Origin: Nageia nagi
Lineage: Eukaryota > Pinophyta
Assembly (NCBI GenBank): GCA_050084985.1
Contig: JBITNC010000001.1
Coordinates: forward strand, 58,590,001 to 58,654,000
Reading direction: 5' to 3'
Length of the DNA: 64,000 nt
Positions 9,829-21,942 of the stretch are shown in pieces (within the stretch, counting starts at the first letter, position 1; the number at the start of each line of letters is the position of its first letter). Made by a program: the position numbers and the translations under genes. The notes beneath the pieces were generated by a model. The model worked only from the letters and a program-made list of their open reading frames with translations, ran no database searches and was not told the origin of the DNA.

Positions 9829-12800
9829 TGTAATGACCCATTCAATTGCATTGTTAAGACTCGAGTACCAACGAGAATTCTAATTAGATTAAGTTTGAAT
9901 TATGTTATATGATGACTAATTTTGAATAGAAATATACTTTATTTATTTTGGTTTGATGCTGGTTTCAAGATTTTGTGACACAGGTTACAAGTTACCTTAA
10001 GATGGAAAGTACGAATAAAGACCCAAGCAACCAAGGGTGAGTTGGTGATGGGAATGGAAGGGTAAGAGTGAGAAAAATTGGCATTAGTTTACTGATAAAC
10101 CCTAATGACCATCATAGATCATATAGATGCATGGCATAATTATTAAGCATGATTGTTAATTTCGATAATGAATGTGTGGATGTTTGTATGCGTACTAATG
10201 ACTTACCTTGTAGAACGAAGGGATCATCGTAGGTAAAATGAATGTTAAAACTTTATTATACATTTTTGAAACTTATTTCGAAAAGGGTAAGGAATATTTC
10301 ATTTTTTTAAATTTGAATTTTTACTTAAGGTTTTGAGTAAAATGAGGTGAAATTTAAAAGTGATAGTTAAAAAGGACTAATGTCACTTTGTGGATGTTAG
10401 AAGGTATTTTAGTAGTTAGTGATAATCATTGAGATATGATCCCCGTTACTTTATTTCTTTATGTTAGGTATGGAAAATAATTGGCCTCAATTTGTAATCT
10501 AATATAAAAAGTCCAAAAATATTTCATGCAGTCACACTTACCAACAAATTTAATTGAGATCCACCTCACAAAGAAATAAAATACGTACATCTTTTCCCCA
10601 AAAATAATTGAAGGGGATGAGGAGACATTTATTTGGAATTATTATAGACACCTTAGCTATAAATAAGGGATGAACCTTAGGAAAAATGTACTACCATCAC
10701 TACCACAATCTCATCATTCACAAGTTTTAGTCTAGAGCTCCCTGGAGAAGAGAAGCCTTCCTTCTCAAGCCCGGTTGCTTTCCTTTACATTATAGTTTTA
10801 GTGTTAAATTGCTTAACTATGATATAAATTTAATTGGTAATATTTAAAATGTTTTGGAAGAAAAGAATGGTTCTCAAAATTTTAGGAACAAATATTAATG
10901 ATACTAATTGCTAGCATTGTAATATACTTGTTGAAGGGACATCTTATTATTTTATTTGATAGCTACACGTGAACTTTTGTAATCTTTTCTTGGAAGGAGT
11001 AATAGATTATTAAATTTCATTTCAAACATGTTAGATTTGAGTACCATGTTTAAATAATATTATTTTATTAGTCGATTAGACAAATCTTTATGCACCCCCT
11101 TGTCGTGTTTGCTCTCGAAAATCCACTCTCTCGGATCTCTTAGCCAATTTCTTTTTTAGAAACCATAGTATGTGGTAGATGTCCACTTCTTTTTCCTGTG
11201 CTATTTTTGAGTGCAATGTTTTTGGCCTGGAAGAAGCGTAAAAGGGAAGAACACACTATGTTCTCTTCTACCTTAATGCTTTGTGAATGATTCTTTAGAG
11301 ATTAACCCCTCCTCCATTCTCCTGCTAGCGTATTCTGAAATTAGGCAGAAAGAGTCCCCAGAATCGAATTGGGTCTCATTCCAAAAGCGTGCCTCGTACT
11401 AGCACCTCAATTCCTTGTGTTGCACTAATTTGAATTCGCCCTGATGTAGAGTACTAAATCTTGGCATAATACAACACATTGAATAATTATTGTTGTAGTG
11501 GAGTTTGATATTACCCTAACAAGGTGATATAAGACGAATGAAGGTTCTAAAAATAAAATTATTGATAGAATAGATAGCAAGTTTATATATAATGTGACTA
11601 TGGTTTCAATTTAAATAGTGATATCGATTTTGTTATGAATAAGGTTTTGTCGTATTAAATATGAAGATGTATTAGGATTTAATGGATTTATATAGCATCA
11701 TAATCAACTTTCAAGAATAGTAGAAGGTGAAAGAAAATATGAAAGATATAATGTAACGTGGACATATTTGAGAAAAGGTCATGTGACCAAGGAAGGGAGG
11801 TAGTCCTAGAGAGGACTTAAAACCTCCTGAGGTCCGTAAGAGTAGTTTTGCATGATATGTTATATAATTAAATTCATTTTACATTATGGTCATATAGGAG
11901 AAAAGGGTTGTCCTGATCCTCAAAAATCTAACCTTTCTTAGTACTCAAGCCAATACTTTTGGGTCCTTGTAGGAGCTCGAAGATGAAGATGGGAGAATCT
12001 ACATCAAAGAAAAAGATGCATTGAAGACTCTTTAAAAACAAGTTTTGATTTATCTACCATGTAATTTATTCGCCAAAAATTGTAAGGGAACCCTCTTGTA
12101 AATGATAAGGGTTATCCTCATTTAATGTACTTTAATATCATCATGTTATAATTTTTATGGAATGCAAGTTTGGTGGAAACTTCTTGAAAACCTTAAGATG
12201 TAATTAAATACTAAGGTAAGTACACAAAAGATAGTTGTATATGAAAGTAATAAGTAATACAAGAATGTAAAGGTAATGGATGATGTCATTGGTAAGGATT
12301 AAAGAGGAAATAATTCAGTAGTTACCATGTATAGTAATGTGATAATGTAAGGAAATGGTAATTTAGTTTATATGTATATTGAAAATCATGGTCATAGATG
12401 ATATTAATATCCCAAGATGTTCACAAACTAAGCCCACATGGTATAAGAAGAAATAATCACTAGATAATTTAAACACTAGGGATTGATATTATTAACCATA
12501 GGTACTTGTAATATAAGAAGACATGAGTACAATTGGTGAAAGCACGTAGTAAGAAAACTCAAGGGAGATAAGAGTATATCTTAAAGATAATTCTAATGTT
12601 CATAAAGAAACATATGGGTATGACCCATATTATGGAAAAAGGAGTTTTTAAGCTGAATATAATTGAGGAGATCTTAGGAATCCTTGAGTATCAACATGGG
12701 ATCAAATGGGATTGGTCTAATGGTGATAAGGCAAGAGCTAATTAACACTTCTTAGTAAATAATATTCTCCATTCAGATGAAAGTGGGGAGAAACTTGTAA

Positions 12801-14075
12801 TATGATTAGAAATAATGATGTTCCTAAGAATAATCTTTCAAGTTTAAGACATGGGTTTGATGGTAAACCTTAATGTGGTGCTAAATAAAGTATCAATCTA
12901 TCAATGAAGGTTGAAATTAAAAAAATCTCCTAAGTTAAAATCATAGAACGATAGAATCAAATCCTAAAAGGGAAATTTTGGATGGATTCAATGATGAAGG
13001 AAAAATGATGTGGAATATTCATTAGTTGAACCTCCCTTGCAAAATGACAAGCAAAAGGAATATACCTTGAGTAAGGATCATTTTATGCCACACTTCCTTT
13101 TTAGAAGTAGTTGACTTTAGTTTCATCTCAAGGCATGTTACTAAACACTAGCATGAGAACTTTTATAAAGTAGTATTAAATACACAGTACCATGTGTATG
13201 AGATAATTGTAATACTTACAGATATCTTGTGTGACTTTCTAAACAAGCTTGGTGTTGAATCTTCCTACATATAATATTGGTAACCCTAATAATTGAATTA
13301 GGATAAATTATGTTAGGAGAAATAGGTCATGGGTGGTTTTTAGTTTACAATCTTACTTAAATTTAATTAGACTAAACAAACCACTTGAGGGTATTATTTC
13401 AATACAGATAGCTCCCTAAGATATGAGCATAGGGATGTCGTACCCCATGGTGAGCCTAGCCGATAGATATGAGTAGGCTAGAGTCTCATATCCTCAATAG
13501 GGTGTCATATGAGGGTAGCAGTCAATAAAACTATGGTTATTGGGTGAGGGTAATTTAGTAGTCATACTACTTGCAATTTAGCACATAGGAGTATGAAGAC
13601 TATTCTATAGGTGATGGCATTTACTTGCTCATAAGGAATTTTTCTTAGGATAAACTATTTGCTCTTATGAGTTGGAGGGTTATCATTAAGTGAGGATGTA
13701 GAATCTAGTAGATGTGCATTCTCTCAAGTGATATGGGCCCCGAGTAGGAAACCACTATGCCATGTAAAAAATGTTTGTTGCACAGTTCATGAAGCAGAAA
13801 TGGTGGGGTCACATATGAGGTGTCTCCTCAATGAGATGAGCATTGTGGAGTGAACACCAAAAGAGATTTGATTAGGGTTGTTTAATCTAGATTTTAGCCA
13901 ATCTTCCCATGTGGGTGCTAACTACCTAGCAGTGTTGACAAGTTCATGTGGATCACTTGATCCATTCCTAGATTATTCGAGTGTTTAAACTAATAAAAAA
14001 ATAGGTCTAACATTTTAGGATTTTGGATGTTGAGAATAGGTGAAAATGCTATCATAAATAGATGGAAGCATTACA
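9829..14075 (+). repeat. 5' LTR of element B, unit 1 (4247 bp)
   Basis: Starts TGTAATGACCC and ends GCATTACA. It matches the 3' LTR in two parts: up to about 11590 it matches 18936-21223, and from there on it matches 58442-60984. A TATA box is at 10658. It has no long ORF. Relative to the 3' LTR it lacks a segment of about 500 bases (see 20610-21113). Confidence 0.9.
10658..10665 (+). promoter_or_regulatory. TATA box of B 5' LTR, unit 1
   Basis: TATAAATA in the context 'cttagctataaataaggg'. The same box is in the 3' LTR at 19771 and in unit 2 at 31366 and 40445. It is the likely Pol II start region of the element RNA. Confidence 0.55.
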
Positions 14076-14076
14076 T

Positions 14077-14088
14077 TGGTATCAGAGC
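14077..14088 (+). other. Primer-binding site of B, unit 1
   Basis: TGGTATCAGAGC begins one base after the LTR end TTACA. This is the standard plant primer site complementary to the 3' end of initiator methionine tRNA. It fixes the 3' edge of the LTR. Confidence 0.9.
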
Positions 14089-14109
14089 TTCATATTCAAA
14101 CTCTTGAGC

Positions 14110-15500
14110 TTATGGTCATGATTCTTTTATTGTAAGTATTTAGGAATTCAAGATGTGTATGCTTGAGCATAATAATAACCCCATTTGGTGAACACAAATT
14201 ATGGCAATCCCAAGACATGTGACAAGAGCTTCGAGCAACCTACGATAAGGTGTCAAAAATGGCCTTCTCATGAACATCAATGCTAGGGAAAACCAAAGAA
14301 ATGTTATAGCCCAAAAGGCAAGAAATAGAATAATGAGGAATTCTAATAGAAGGGTTCTCAACAATAATAATGAAAGTTCATCCAATCATTCTACTTAAAA
14401 CAATGGAGGAGAAGAAGCCATCACGAGATTACAAGAGTAGATGGTAGAGCAACAAGAGATACTAAACAATTTGTTAAATCAACATGGTGAACCTCTGAGA
14501 GAAGAACCTATTCTAGGAAAAGCAAGACTGAAAGGATGGAGGATGAGATTCAGGCAAGAATTGAGCAAGAACTTCCAGTAGACCTTAAGAAACCTTAGAT
14601 CCCAAAATTTAACAATAAGCAAGAAGGTGAATGAGCAAAAATATGGTTAGAATAATTAGAAACCTACTTCTCAATGAAAAACTCTTCTCCAGAGACCATA
14701 ATGGTATGGGCTAAATACAATTTTTAGGATATTTCTCTAGAGTGGTGGAATGCATACAAAATTGAGCAAGCGATCTAGTACCTAAAGTGGTCGAAATTTA
14801 TTGCAACATTTCATTAGAGATTCATTCCTCAAGTTTACTATGATAGAAAGTATGAAAAATACTATACTCTTTATAAAGGATCCATGAGTGTTCAAAGCTA
14901 CCATTAGAGATTTTTTAGACCACTCAAACATATCCTAGAAGATAAGAATCACATGAAGGCTCATAGATTTCTTATGGGGTTAGATCCCAAGATTAAGACT
15001 ATGGTAAACATATTGAATCCCAAAATGCTTGAAGAGGCATATGACCTTGCCAAAGGAAAGAGAGCAATTTGGGTATCAAGAAGACCTTTGTGAACTATAA
15101 GCTTCTAGATGAAAAAGAAAAGGCAATACATCAAAATAGTAACAATGCAAAGAATCAAGAATAGCAGATAAGAAACTATAATCATAATCATAGTTACAAT
15201 GATGGTAATTCCTCCAAATTTGAGAAGAGACCATTTGGAAATAAGGGATATAAGAAGAAGGGTTTCTATAGGAGGAATTAGCAGTTTTGTAAGCAACATC
15301 ATAACCCTAGGAATGGAAACCAAGGTTTCAAAAACCATGGTCAAGGGTTTCCAAATTAAAGAGTTAATCAGAATGCACCTAGAGATAAGTTTCTAGAAAA
15401 AAAAAGACTCCTTAAGATGATGCTGGAATTGTGGTGCAGCTCACTATGTCAATCAATGTCCCCTAAAGACATATCCACCCAAAGAGCATTGAATATTTGT
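14110..15500 (+). pseudogene. Element B gag, unit 1
   Basis: The structural capsid/nucleocapsid protein. After a basic N-terminus come a coiled region (VEQQEILNNLLNQHGE), the capsid-like region (LETYFSMKNSSPETIMVW, then WWNAYK) and a basic linker. A CCHC zinc knuckle CWNCGAAHYVNQCP follows at 15421-15462. More than ten in-frame stops occur, nearly all at positions where one C-to-T change from CAG, CAA or CGA would explain them. There are also frameshifts near 14527, 15054 and 15418 that unit 2 lacks. Confidence 0.8.
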
Positions 15501-17400
15501 AGCTATTAGATTGAACAGATTAGAGGAAAAGCCATACCTCTTCAAATCCTTGGTAAAATTTGTAATAAATATTTTAGAGTCTTGATAGATTAGGATCCTA
15601 CAAATAGCTTTATTTCAAATTCCTTAGTTAAGGACATGTCAAAGGTACCAAAATTTTTGGCACATGGGTGGCAAATGGATTTTGGATCAGGTCAAAAATT
15701 CCTTGTTATATAATGCTTTAGGGATGTTGAAATAAAATTACCCAAGGGGTCTATTGTGTGGGATTTGTATGTGGTTCCCTTAGCCTCTTATGATATCATC
15801 TTAGGAATGGATTGGTTGATGGCCCATAAAGCTTTAATCATATTTCAGAAGATTGGTAGAATACATAGATATATCTCAAAATTGATATAAGGTGTATAGT
15901 GATCAAGATCTTTTAAAACCTATTTGATCATAACTCTGCAAGTTAAAAGAAGCATCAAGAAAAGGGAGATGATTTAAGTTAAAAGAAGCATCAAGAAAAG
16001 GGAGATGATTTATGTTGTTAAAGTTAAGGAAGTGGGGCAAGAGGATAAGGAAGTATAATTGCTAAATAAGTACACTATATTAAGAAAATACAAAGATGTA
16101 TTCCCTAAAAATCTACCTAGATTACCCCCAAAATGAGAATTTGACTTCTCAATAGATTTAGTGCTAGGATCTGAACCTATTTCTAGAACCCCATATATAA
16201 TGAATACCATTGAGATGCAAGAGTTGAAGGTATAATTGCAAGATTTATTAGAAAAAGGGTTGATAAAACCTAGTGTGTTACCATGGGGGGCTCCTTTGTT
16301 GTTTGTGAAAAATAAAGATGGAACTTTAAGGTTGTGTATTGATTATAGGATGTTGAATAAGTTCACCATCAAGAATAGATATCCTCTACCTTGGATTGAT
16401 GATATGTTCAACCAACTCAAAGATGTTATTTTATCCAAGATAGATTTGAAATCTAGATACCATCAATTGAGAATAAGGGATCAAACACCATTAAACAACT
16501 TTTAAAACTAGATATGGATATTATGAGTTTGTTGTATTACCTTTGGGTTAACAATGCCCCTATAGCATTCATGAACTTAATGAATAGTGTTACCAAGATT
16601 ACCAGGACAAGTTTGTGTTAGTATTTCTTGATGATATCCTCATATACTTAAAGAATGAGGAAGAGCATAGTTATCATCTATAGTTAGCTTTAGAAGTTTT
16701 GAAAAGAAACCAATTATATGGAAAACTATCAAAGTGTGACTTCAATGTTTTCCAAATTCAATATCTAGGACACATCATCTCTACAGAAGGAATTTCAGTT
16801 GACCCAAGAAAGTGGAAGCAATAATGAATTGGCCTATTCTAGTAAATGTGACTGAGGTAAGAAGTTTTATGGGATTAGTTGGGTATTATCAAAGATTTTT
16901 CAAATATAGTAAATCCCATCACTAGCCTTCAGAAAAATAATAAAGTGTTCAAATGGGCTGAAAAGTGTGAAAAAACTTTTACAACCTTAAAAGAAAAACT
17001 TACCACAACATCGATTCTCACAATCCCTAATCCACACGATGATTTTGTAGTATGTACAAATGTTTCACTAGAAGGTTTAGGTGGTGTGTTATTATAAAAT
17101 GGAAGTCTAGTAGGATTTGAATCTAGAAAAATGAAAACACATGAGCTAAACTGTGCAACTCATGATCTTGAGTTTATGACTATAGTGCATGCACTCAAAA
17201 TGTGGAGACACTATATTTTAGGCAAGCCTTTCAAAATTGAAATGAATCACTAAAGTTTAAAGTATCTTTTTACTCAGTTGGACCTAAATGATAGGCAAAG
17301 GCAATGGATGGAATTCTTAGCTGAATATGATTTTGGTATTGAGTACATTAAGAGAAAGGAAAATAAAGTGGAAAATTCTTTGAGTTGTAGGTGACATGTC
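15500..17400 (+). pseudogene. Element B protease, reverse transcriptase and RNase H, unit 1
   Basis: Protease remnants: VLID then NSFISNSLV near 15580, and IILGMDWLMAHKALI near 15800. [22 protein letters not shown] (16257 on), [26 protein letters not shown], and the catalytic box FLDDILIYL at 16624-16650, followed by YGKLSKCDF and GHIIS. RNase H: VCTNVSLEGLGGVLL (17053 on), HDLEFMTIVHALKMWRHYI and EMNH. In the RNase H two usual Asp positions read Asn, as expected from G-to-A decay. Several TAG/TAA codons and frameshifts break the frame. Confidence 0.85.
15941..16012 (+). repeat. 36-bp tandem duplication, unit 1 only
   Basis: A 36-base block starting AGTTAAAAGAAGC occurs twice back to back (15941-15976 and 15977-16012). 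Unit 2 has it once near 36656. It lies between the protease and RT of B and must be a recent change in unit 1 or a loss in unit 2. Confidence 0.9.
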
Positions 17401-17459
17401 AATGCCATGACAAGAAGTCAATTTGACTTGTTTGACCAAGTAAACATTTTGTAGCAAGA

Positions 17460-18845
17460 AGACCCATATTGCATATCCATCCAAGAATTGATAGGGAAAG
17501 GCACCCCATCATCCCAACATTTTACTAAAAAATATGGAATTTTTTATTTTAAGGATAGATTAGTCATCCCAGATAAGGGAAATTTAAGAAGTTTGATCAT
17601 TTGAGAAGCTCATCGTCCCCCATATGCAACACATTTGGGAGGTACAAAGATGAGAGAAGAGCTAAAATAGAGATTTTATTGGAATGGAATGAAAAAAGAC
17701 ATAGCAGAATCCATGGTAATATGCCTTGAATGTTATAAAGTGAAGGCAAAACATCAACACCTAGGTGAATATTTGTATCCATATTATGTCCCTACGCAAA
17801 AATGGCAAGTAATTTTGATGGATTTTATTGTTGGTTTACCAAAAACCAGGTTCCATTATGACTCAATTCTAGTAGTGGTTGATAAGATTGACCAAGGTAG
17901 CACATTTTATACATGGTAACACCACTAATGATTCCCATACAGTAGAAAATAAGTTTTCCCATGAAATCTTCATACTGCATGGATTTCCTAAGGTCATCAT
18001 CGTAGATAGCGATTCTAAGTTCACCTCCATCTTTCGAAAATAATTGCACAAGGCAATGGGAATGAACTTGAATATGAGTTCAACATATCACCCTAAGATA
18101 GGTAGGCAAACGGAACAAATAAATAGAGTCCTTAAGGATATGCTCAAAAAGTATTGTATGGAGCAAAAGACTAAATGGGAGGATTACCTCTACTTAGTCG
18201 AATTTGTTTATAATAATGGATATCATTCATTCTTGGGAATAGCTTCCTTTGAGTCTCTCTACAAAATGAGATGCAAGACTCCTTTATCTTGGAATAATTG
18301 AGAGGATCGGGTGATGATCCATCCTAATATGTTAAAGCAAATGGAGGAACAAATGAAGTCCATTCAATGAAAGTTGAAGCCAGCTGTCGATTGATAAAAG
18401 AGTTATGCTGAACTTAAGAGAACTCCTCAAGAATTTGTTATGGGTGATAAAGTTTTTTTATGAGTTTGACCCATGAAAGGTGCCATAAATTCTACCAACT
18501 TGGATCCTTGATTTATTGTTCCTTTTGAGATAGTTGAAAAGAAGAGTCAAGTTTCCTACAAACTTGCTTTGCCACCAAGTTTTTCAAAAATGCATGATGT
18601 CTTCCATGTCTCTTTGTTGAGAATGTATGTTGTTGATCCCTCTCATGTGTTGTATTTCTTTGATTTGTAGATGTCGGACCCTCATGCTATTGAAGTTCTC
18701 CCTATTAGGTTCCTAACTTTTAGAACTAGAAAACTAAGAAATCAGGAGATTAATGAATGTCTAATTCAATGCGATAAGTATTATGAATCGTCTTCCACTT
18801 GGGAAGATGATTTCACCATGAGAAGATAATTTAGTTACTTATTTA
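17460..18845 (+). pseudogene. Element B integrase with chromodomain-like C-terminus, unit 1
   Basis: Zinc-binding HHCC region: AHRPPYATHLGGTKM (17610 on), then CLECYKVKAKHQHLGEY. Catalytic core: MDFIVGLPK (first Asp, 17818 on), VDSDSKFTSIF (second Asp, near 18002) and TEQINRVLKDML (Glu, near 18110). The GPY/F-like segment ends VFHVSLLRMYVVDPSHVL. The C-terminal module FRTRKLRNQEINE ... TWEDDFTMRR (18721-18830) resembles the chromodomain-like tail of Tekay-type chromoviruses. Many stops trace to C-to-T changes: at about 18469 unit 1 has TGA where unit 2 keeps CGA. Confidence 0.85.
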
Positions 18846-18920
18846 AATGATTATGTGAAGCATTTTTAATACTTTATGATTGTATTGTAATTTTTTTTAG
18901 AACACAAGGGACTATGTTCC

Positions 18921-18932
18921 TTTTAAGGGGGG
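18921..18932 (+). other. Polypurine tract of B, unit 1
   Basis: TTTTAAGGGGGG lies three bases before the 3' LTR start TGCGTAACAACCC. The unit-2 counterpart is at 39598-39609. Confidence 0.8.
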
Positions 18933-18935
18933 TAA

Positions 18936-21223
18936 TGCGTAACAACCCACTCAATTGCATTGTTAAGAATCTAGTACCATTGATAATTCTAATAAGATTA
19001 ATTTTGAATTATGTTATGTGATGACTAATTTTGAATAGATATATGCTTTATTTGTGTCAATTTGATGTTGGCTTTGAGATTTTGTGACACAGGTTACATG
19101 TTAACTCAAGATGGAAAGTGTAGATAAAGACCCAAGGGACCAAGGGTGAGTTGGTGATGGGAATGGAAGGGTAAGAGTGAGAAAATAATTGGCATTGGTT
19201 TGCTAACAAACCCTAATGACCATCATATATCATATATATGCATGGCACAATTATTAAGCATGATTGTCAAATTTAATAATGAATGTGTGGATGTGTGTGT
19301 GTGCACTAATGACTTATCTTGCAGGATGAAAGGATCACCATAGGTAAAATGAATGTTAAAATTTTGTTATACATTTTTGAAACTTATTTCGAAAAGGGCA
19401 AGGAATATTTAATTCTTTTTAATTTGAATTTTTACTTAAGGTTTTGATTAAAATGGGGTGAAATTTAAAAGTGATAGTTAAAAAGGACTAATGTCACTTT
19501 GTGGATGTTACAAGGTATTTTGATAGTTAGTGATAATCATTGAGATATGATCCTCACTTACTTCATTTCTTTATGTTAGGTATGGGAAATAATTTGCCTT
19601 AATTTGTAAGCTGATATAAAAGAGTCCAAAAATATTTCATGTCACCACACTCACCAACAAATTTAATTGAGACCCACCTCATAAAGGAATAAAATACCTA
19701 CATCTTTTATCCAAAAATAATTGAAGGGGATGAGGAGACATTTATTTGGAATTATTATAGCCACCTTGGCTATAAATAAGGGATGAACCTTAGAAAAAAT
19801 ATACTACCATCACTACCACCACCTCATCATTCACAAGTTTTAGTCTAGAGCTCCATGGAGAAGAGAAGCCTCCCTTCTCAAGCCCAGCTGCTTTCCTTTA
19901 TATTATAGTTTTAATGTTAAATTGCTTAGCTATGATATAGATTTAACTGGTAATATTTAAAATGTTTTGGAAGAAAAGAATGGTTGTGAAAATTTTAGGA
20001 ACAAATATTAATGATACTAATTGCTAGCATTGTAATATACTTGTTGAAGGGACATCTTATTGTTTTATTGATAGGTACACATGAAGTTTTGTACTCTTGT
20101 CTTGGAAGGAGTAATAAATAATTATATTTCATTTCAAACATGTTAAATTTGAGTACCATGTTTAAATAATATTTTTTTAGCAGTTGATTAAACAAATCTA
20201 TGTGCATCCCCTTGTCATGTATGCTCTCAAGAATCCACTCTCTTGGATCTCTTAGCCAATTTTTGTTGTAGAAGCCATAGTATGTGGTAGTAATGCATAT
20301 AGAGTAGATGTCCACTTATTTTTCCTATGCTATTTTTGAGTGCAATGTTTTCATATTGGAAGAAATGTAGAAGGGAAGACACACTATATTCTCTTCTACT
20401 TGAATGCTCTATGAATGATTCTTTAGTGGTTAACCCCTCCCCCCTCAATTCTTGCTAGCATATTCTAAAATCAGGTAGAAAGAGTCCCTAGAATTGAATT
20501 GGAAACCCCTCTCCCTCATTCCAAAAGCGTTCCTCATACTAGTACCTCCATTCCTTGCATTGCACTCATTTGAATTTGCCCTAATGTAGAGTACTAAATC
20601 CTAGCATAAAGCTAAGTCTAAGGTCAATCTTGCACCTTGAAAAGGCAACATTCAAAAGGATCATCCTTGTGATAGCAACCATAGTTTAAAAAGCCTTGAA
20701 TCCACTACAATGTGCCTTCCAGATGCAACACCTAGGGAGAACTCATCAGGAGTATTTATGAAATGATGAGGAGGACACTCACCTCCTTTTCTCATCTATA
20801 ATAGATCTATGTTTAATAAACAATGAGAGGGAGTAGTTAAGCTATCATGTAGTGGTCCCTAATGGGTTGCATAGAGGATGTAGATAATATGATATGCAAT
20901 TTCCCCTTATCTCCATAACATAATTGCAAGCTACCTTTTGATGATAGAAACCCTCTCAGAATCATTTAGAAAACCATCGATTCACCTAGTTTTGCTTTCT
21001 CCATGATGTTCAATACCTTGCACACTCTGCTCAATGTTTGATGCCATACATCTATTGTTCATTGGATTGGTAGAATAAGTGGTGACTAAGGTTTAAATAT
21101 AATGCCTCCAATAATACACATGGAATAATTATTATTGTAGTGGAGTTTTATATTACCCTAACAAGGTGATATAAGACAAATGAAGGGTCTAAAAATAAAA
21201 TTATTGATAGAATAGATAGCAAG
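18936..21223 (+). repeat. 3' LTR of element B, left part, unit 1
   Basis: Starts TGCGTAACAACCC after the polypurine tract and follows the 5' LTR until it is cut at 21223 by element C. The right part is at 58442-60984. It contains about 500 bases (20610-21113) not in the 5' LTR. Nearly all CG pairs of the 5' LTR here read TG or CA. Confidence 0.85.
20610..21113. mobile_element. Insertion of about 500 bp in B's 3' LTR, unknown
   Basis: The flanks align to the 5' LTR at 'agtactaaatc..gcataa' and 'ataca..ataattatt', but this block is missing there. A short repeat (ATAA) occurs at both edges. No ORF or known family was recognised. It could be a small non-autonomous insertion, or sequence deleted from the 5' LTR. 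Unit 2 has it at about 41286-41784. Confidence 0.5.
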
Positions 21224-21942
21224 TGTAGACCCAAAAATGTGTAAATAATAAATAAATACATAAATAAATAAATTGGTCTATGAATACAATGAATAGCAAC
21301 TCTATATCAGATTATAATATACATGAAACATATAAACCTGATATAGAGTGGGGCCTATATCTAGTTTGTGTACAATCCTCAAATGTAAATAGCAATGAAT
21401 CTCTAGAGGATTACACAAGATGAGCTCTCAATAGATGTTTTCTATAATGGATGCACAAGTTGTTCTCCAAAATATGAACCTCTCAATCATGAAGGTGCAC
21501 ATTGTTGGTTGCATGGAAGAGGTACGCCACTGATGGCATAAGAGTGGTAACGTCATGTTGTGCACAAGAGAGAGATAACAAAGCTCGAAGAGTTAACAAT
21601 TTCTCAAAGATAGGTGTCATCAAGAGACACCATAAGTTTGATGTTTGGGACAACAACCTATCAAAAAGATCTAATAGGGATGTCAACCTTCACCTTCTTT
21701 ATTTATAACTTGCAAGGAAATAGAAGCAGGTGAGGTCAACATATAGTAATAAAATAAGCATTTCAATATTCAAGATAAATCTAAAATATAAACCATGGTA
21801 TATGATATTTACATTGGCCTTATCACATGGTATTGCAATATAATAGCATTTTATCTTAATCTTTGTATTATTGCCTTTTAATCATTTAATGTACTAAATA
21901 TGATTTATTAAATAACTAATAAATCATTTTTAGGCATTTACA
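21224..21942 (-). repeat. 3' LTR of element C, unit 1 (719 bp)
   Basis: TGTAGACCC to ATTTACA, followed by plus-strand TTTTTACCCTCTTTGG, a polypurine tract on the minus strand. Unit 2 has the same LTR at 41896-42614, also 719 bp. The 5' LTR at 49738-50319 plus 58309-58441 is diverged from both. It contains an AAAT-rich microsatellite near 21241-21275. Confidence 0.9.
21700..21707 (-). promoter_or_regulatory. TATA box of C LTR
   Basis: Plus-strand TATTTATA reads TATAAATA on the minus strand, the sense of C. The same box is at 50209-50216 in the 5' LTR, where it would drive the element RNA. Confidence 0.45.

Noticed and set aside
15105-15396. Leucine/isoleucine-rich minus ORF and plus ORF over B's gag linker
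   Set aside because: Both are shadows of the basic gag linker in other frames; the same occurs at 35815-36106.
14110-18845. A changed genetic code with TAG/TAA read as Gln
   Set aside because: CAG and CAA also occur in frame beside the stops, TGA stops appear at Arg positions as well, and unit 2 keeps CGA where unit 1 has TGA. Decay by deamination explains all of this.
21483-21708. ORF pair on both strands inside C's LTR
   Set aside because: Mirror frames in an LTR, present in each LTR copy through homology, without a known domain.
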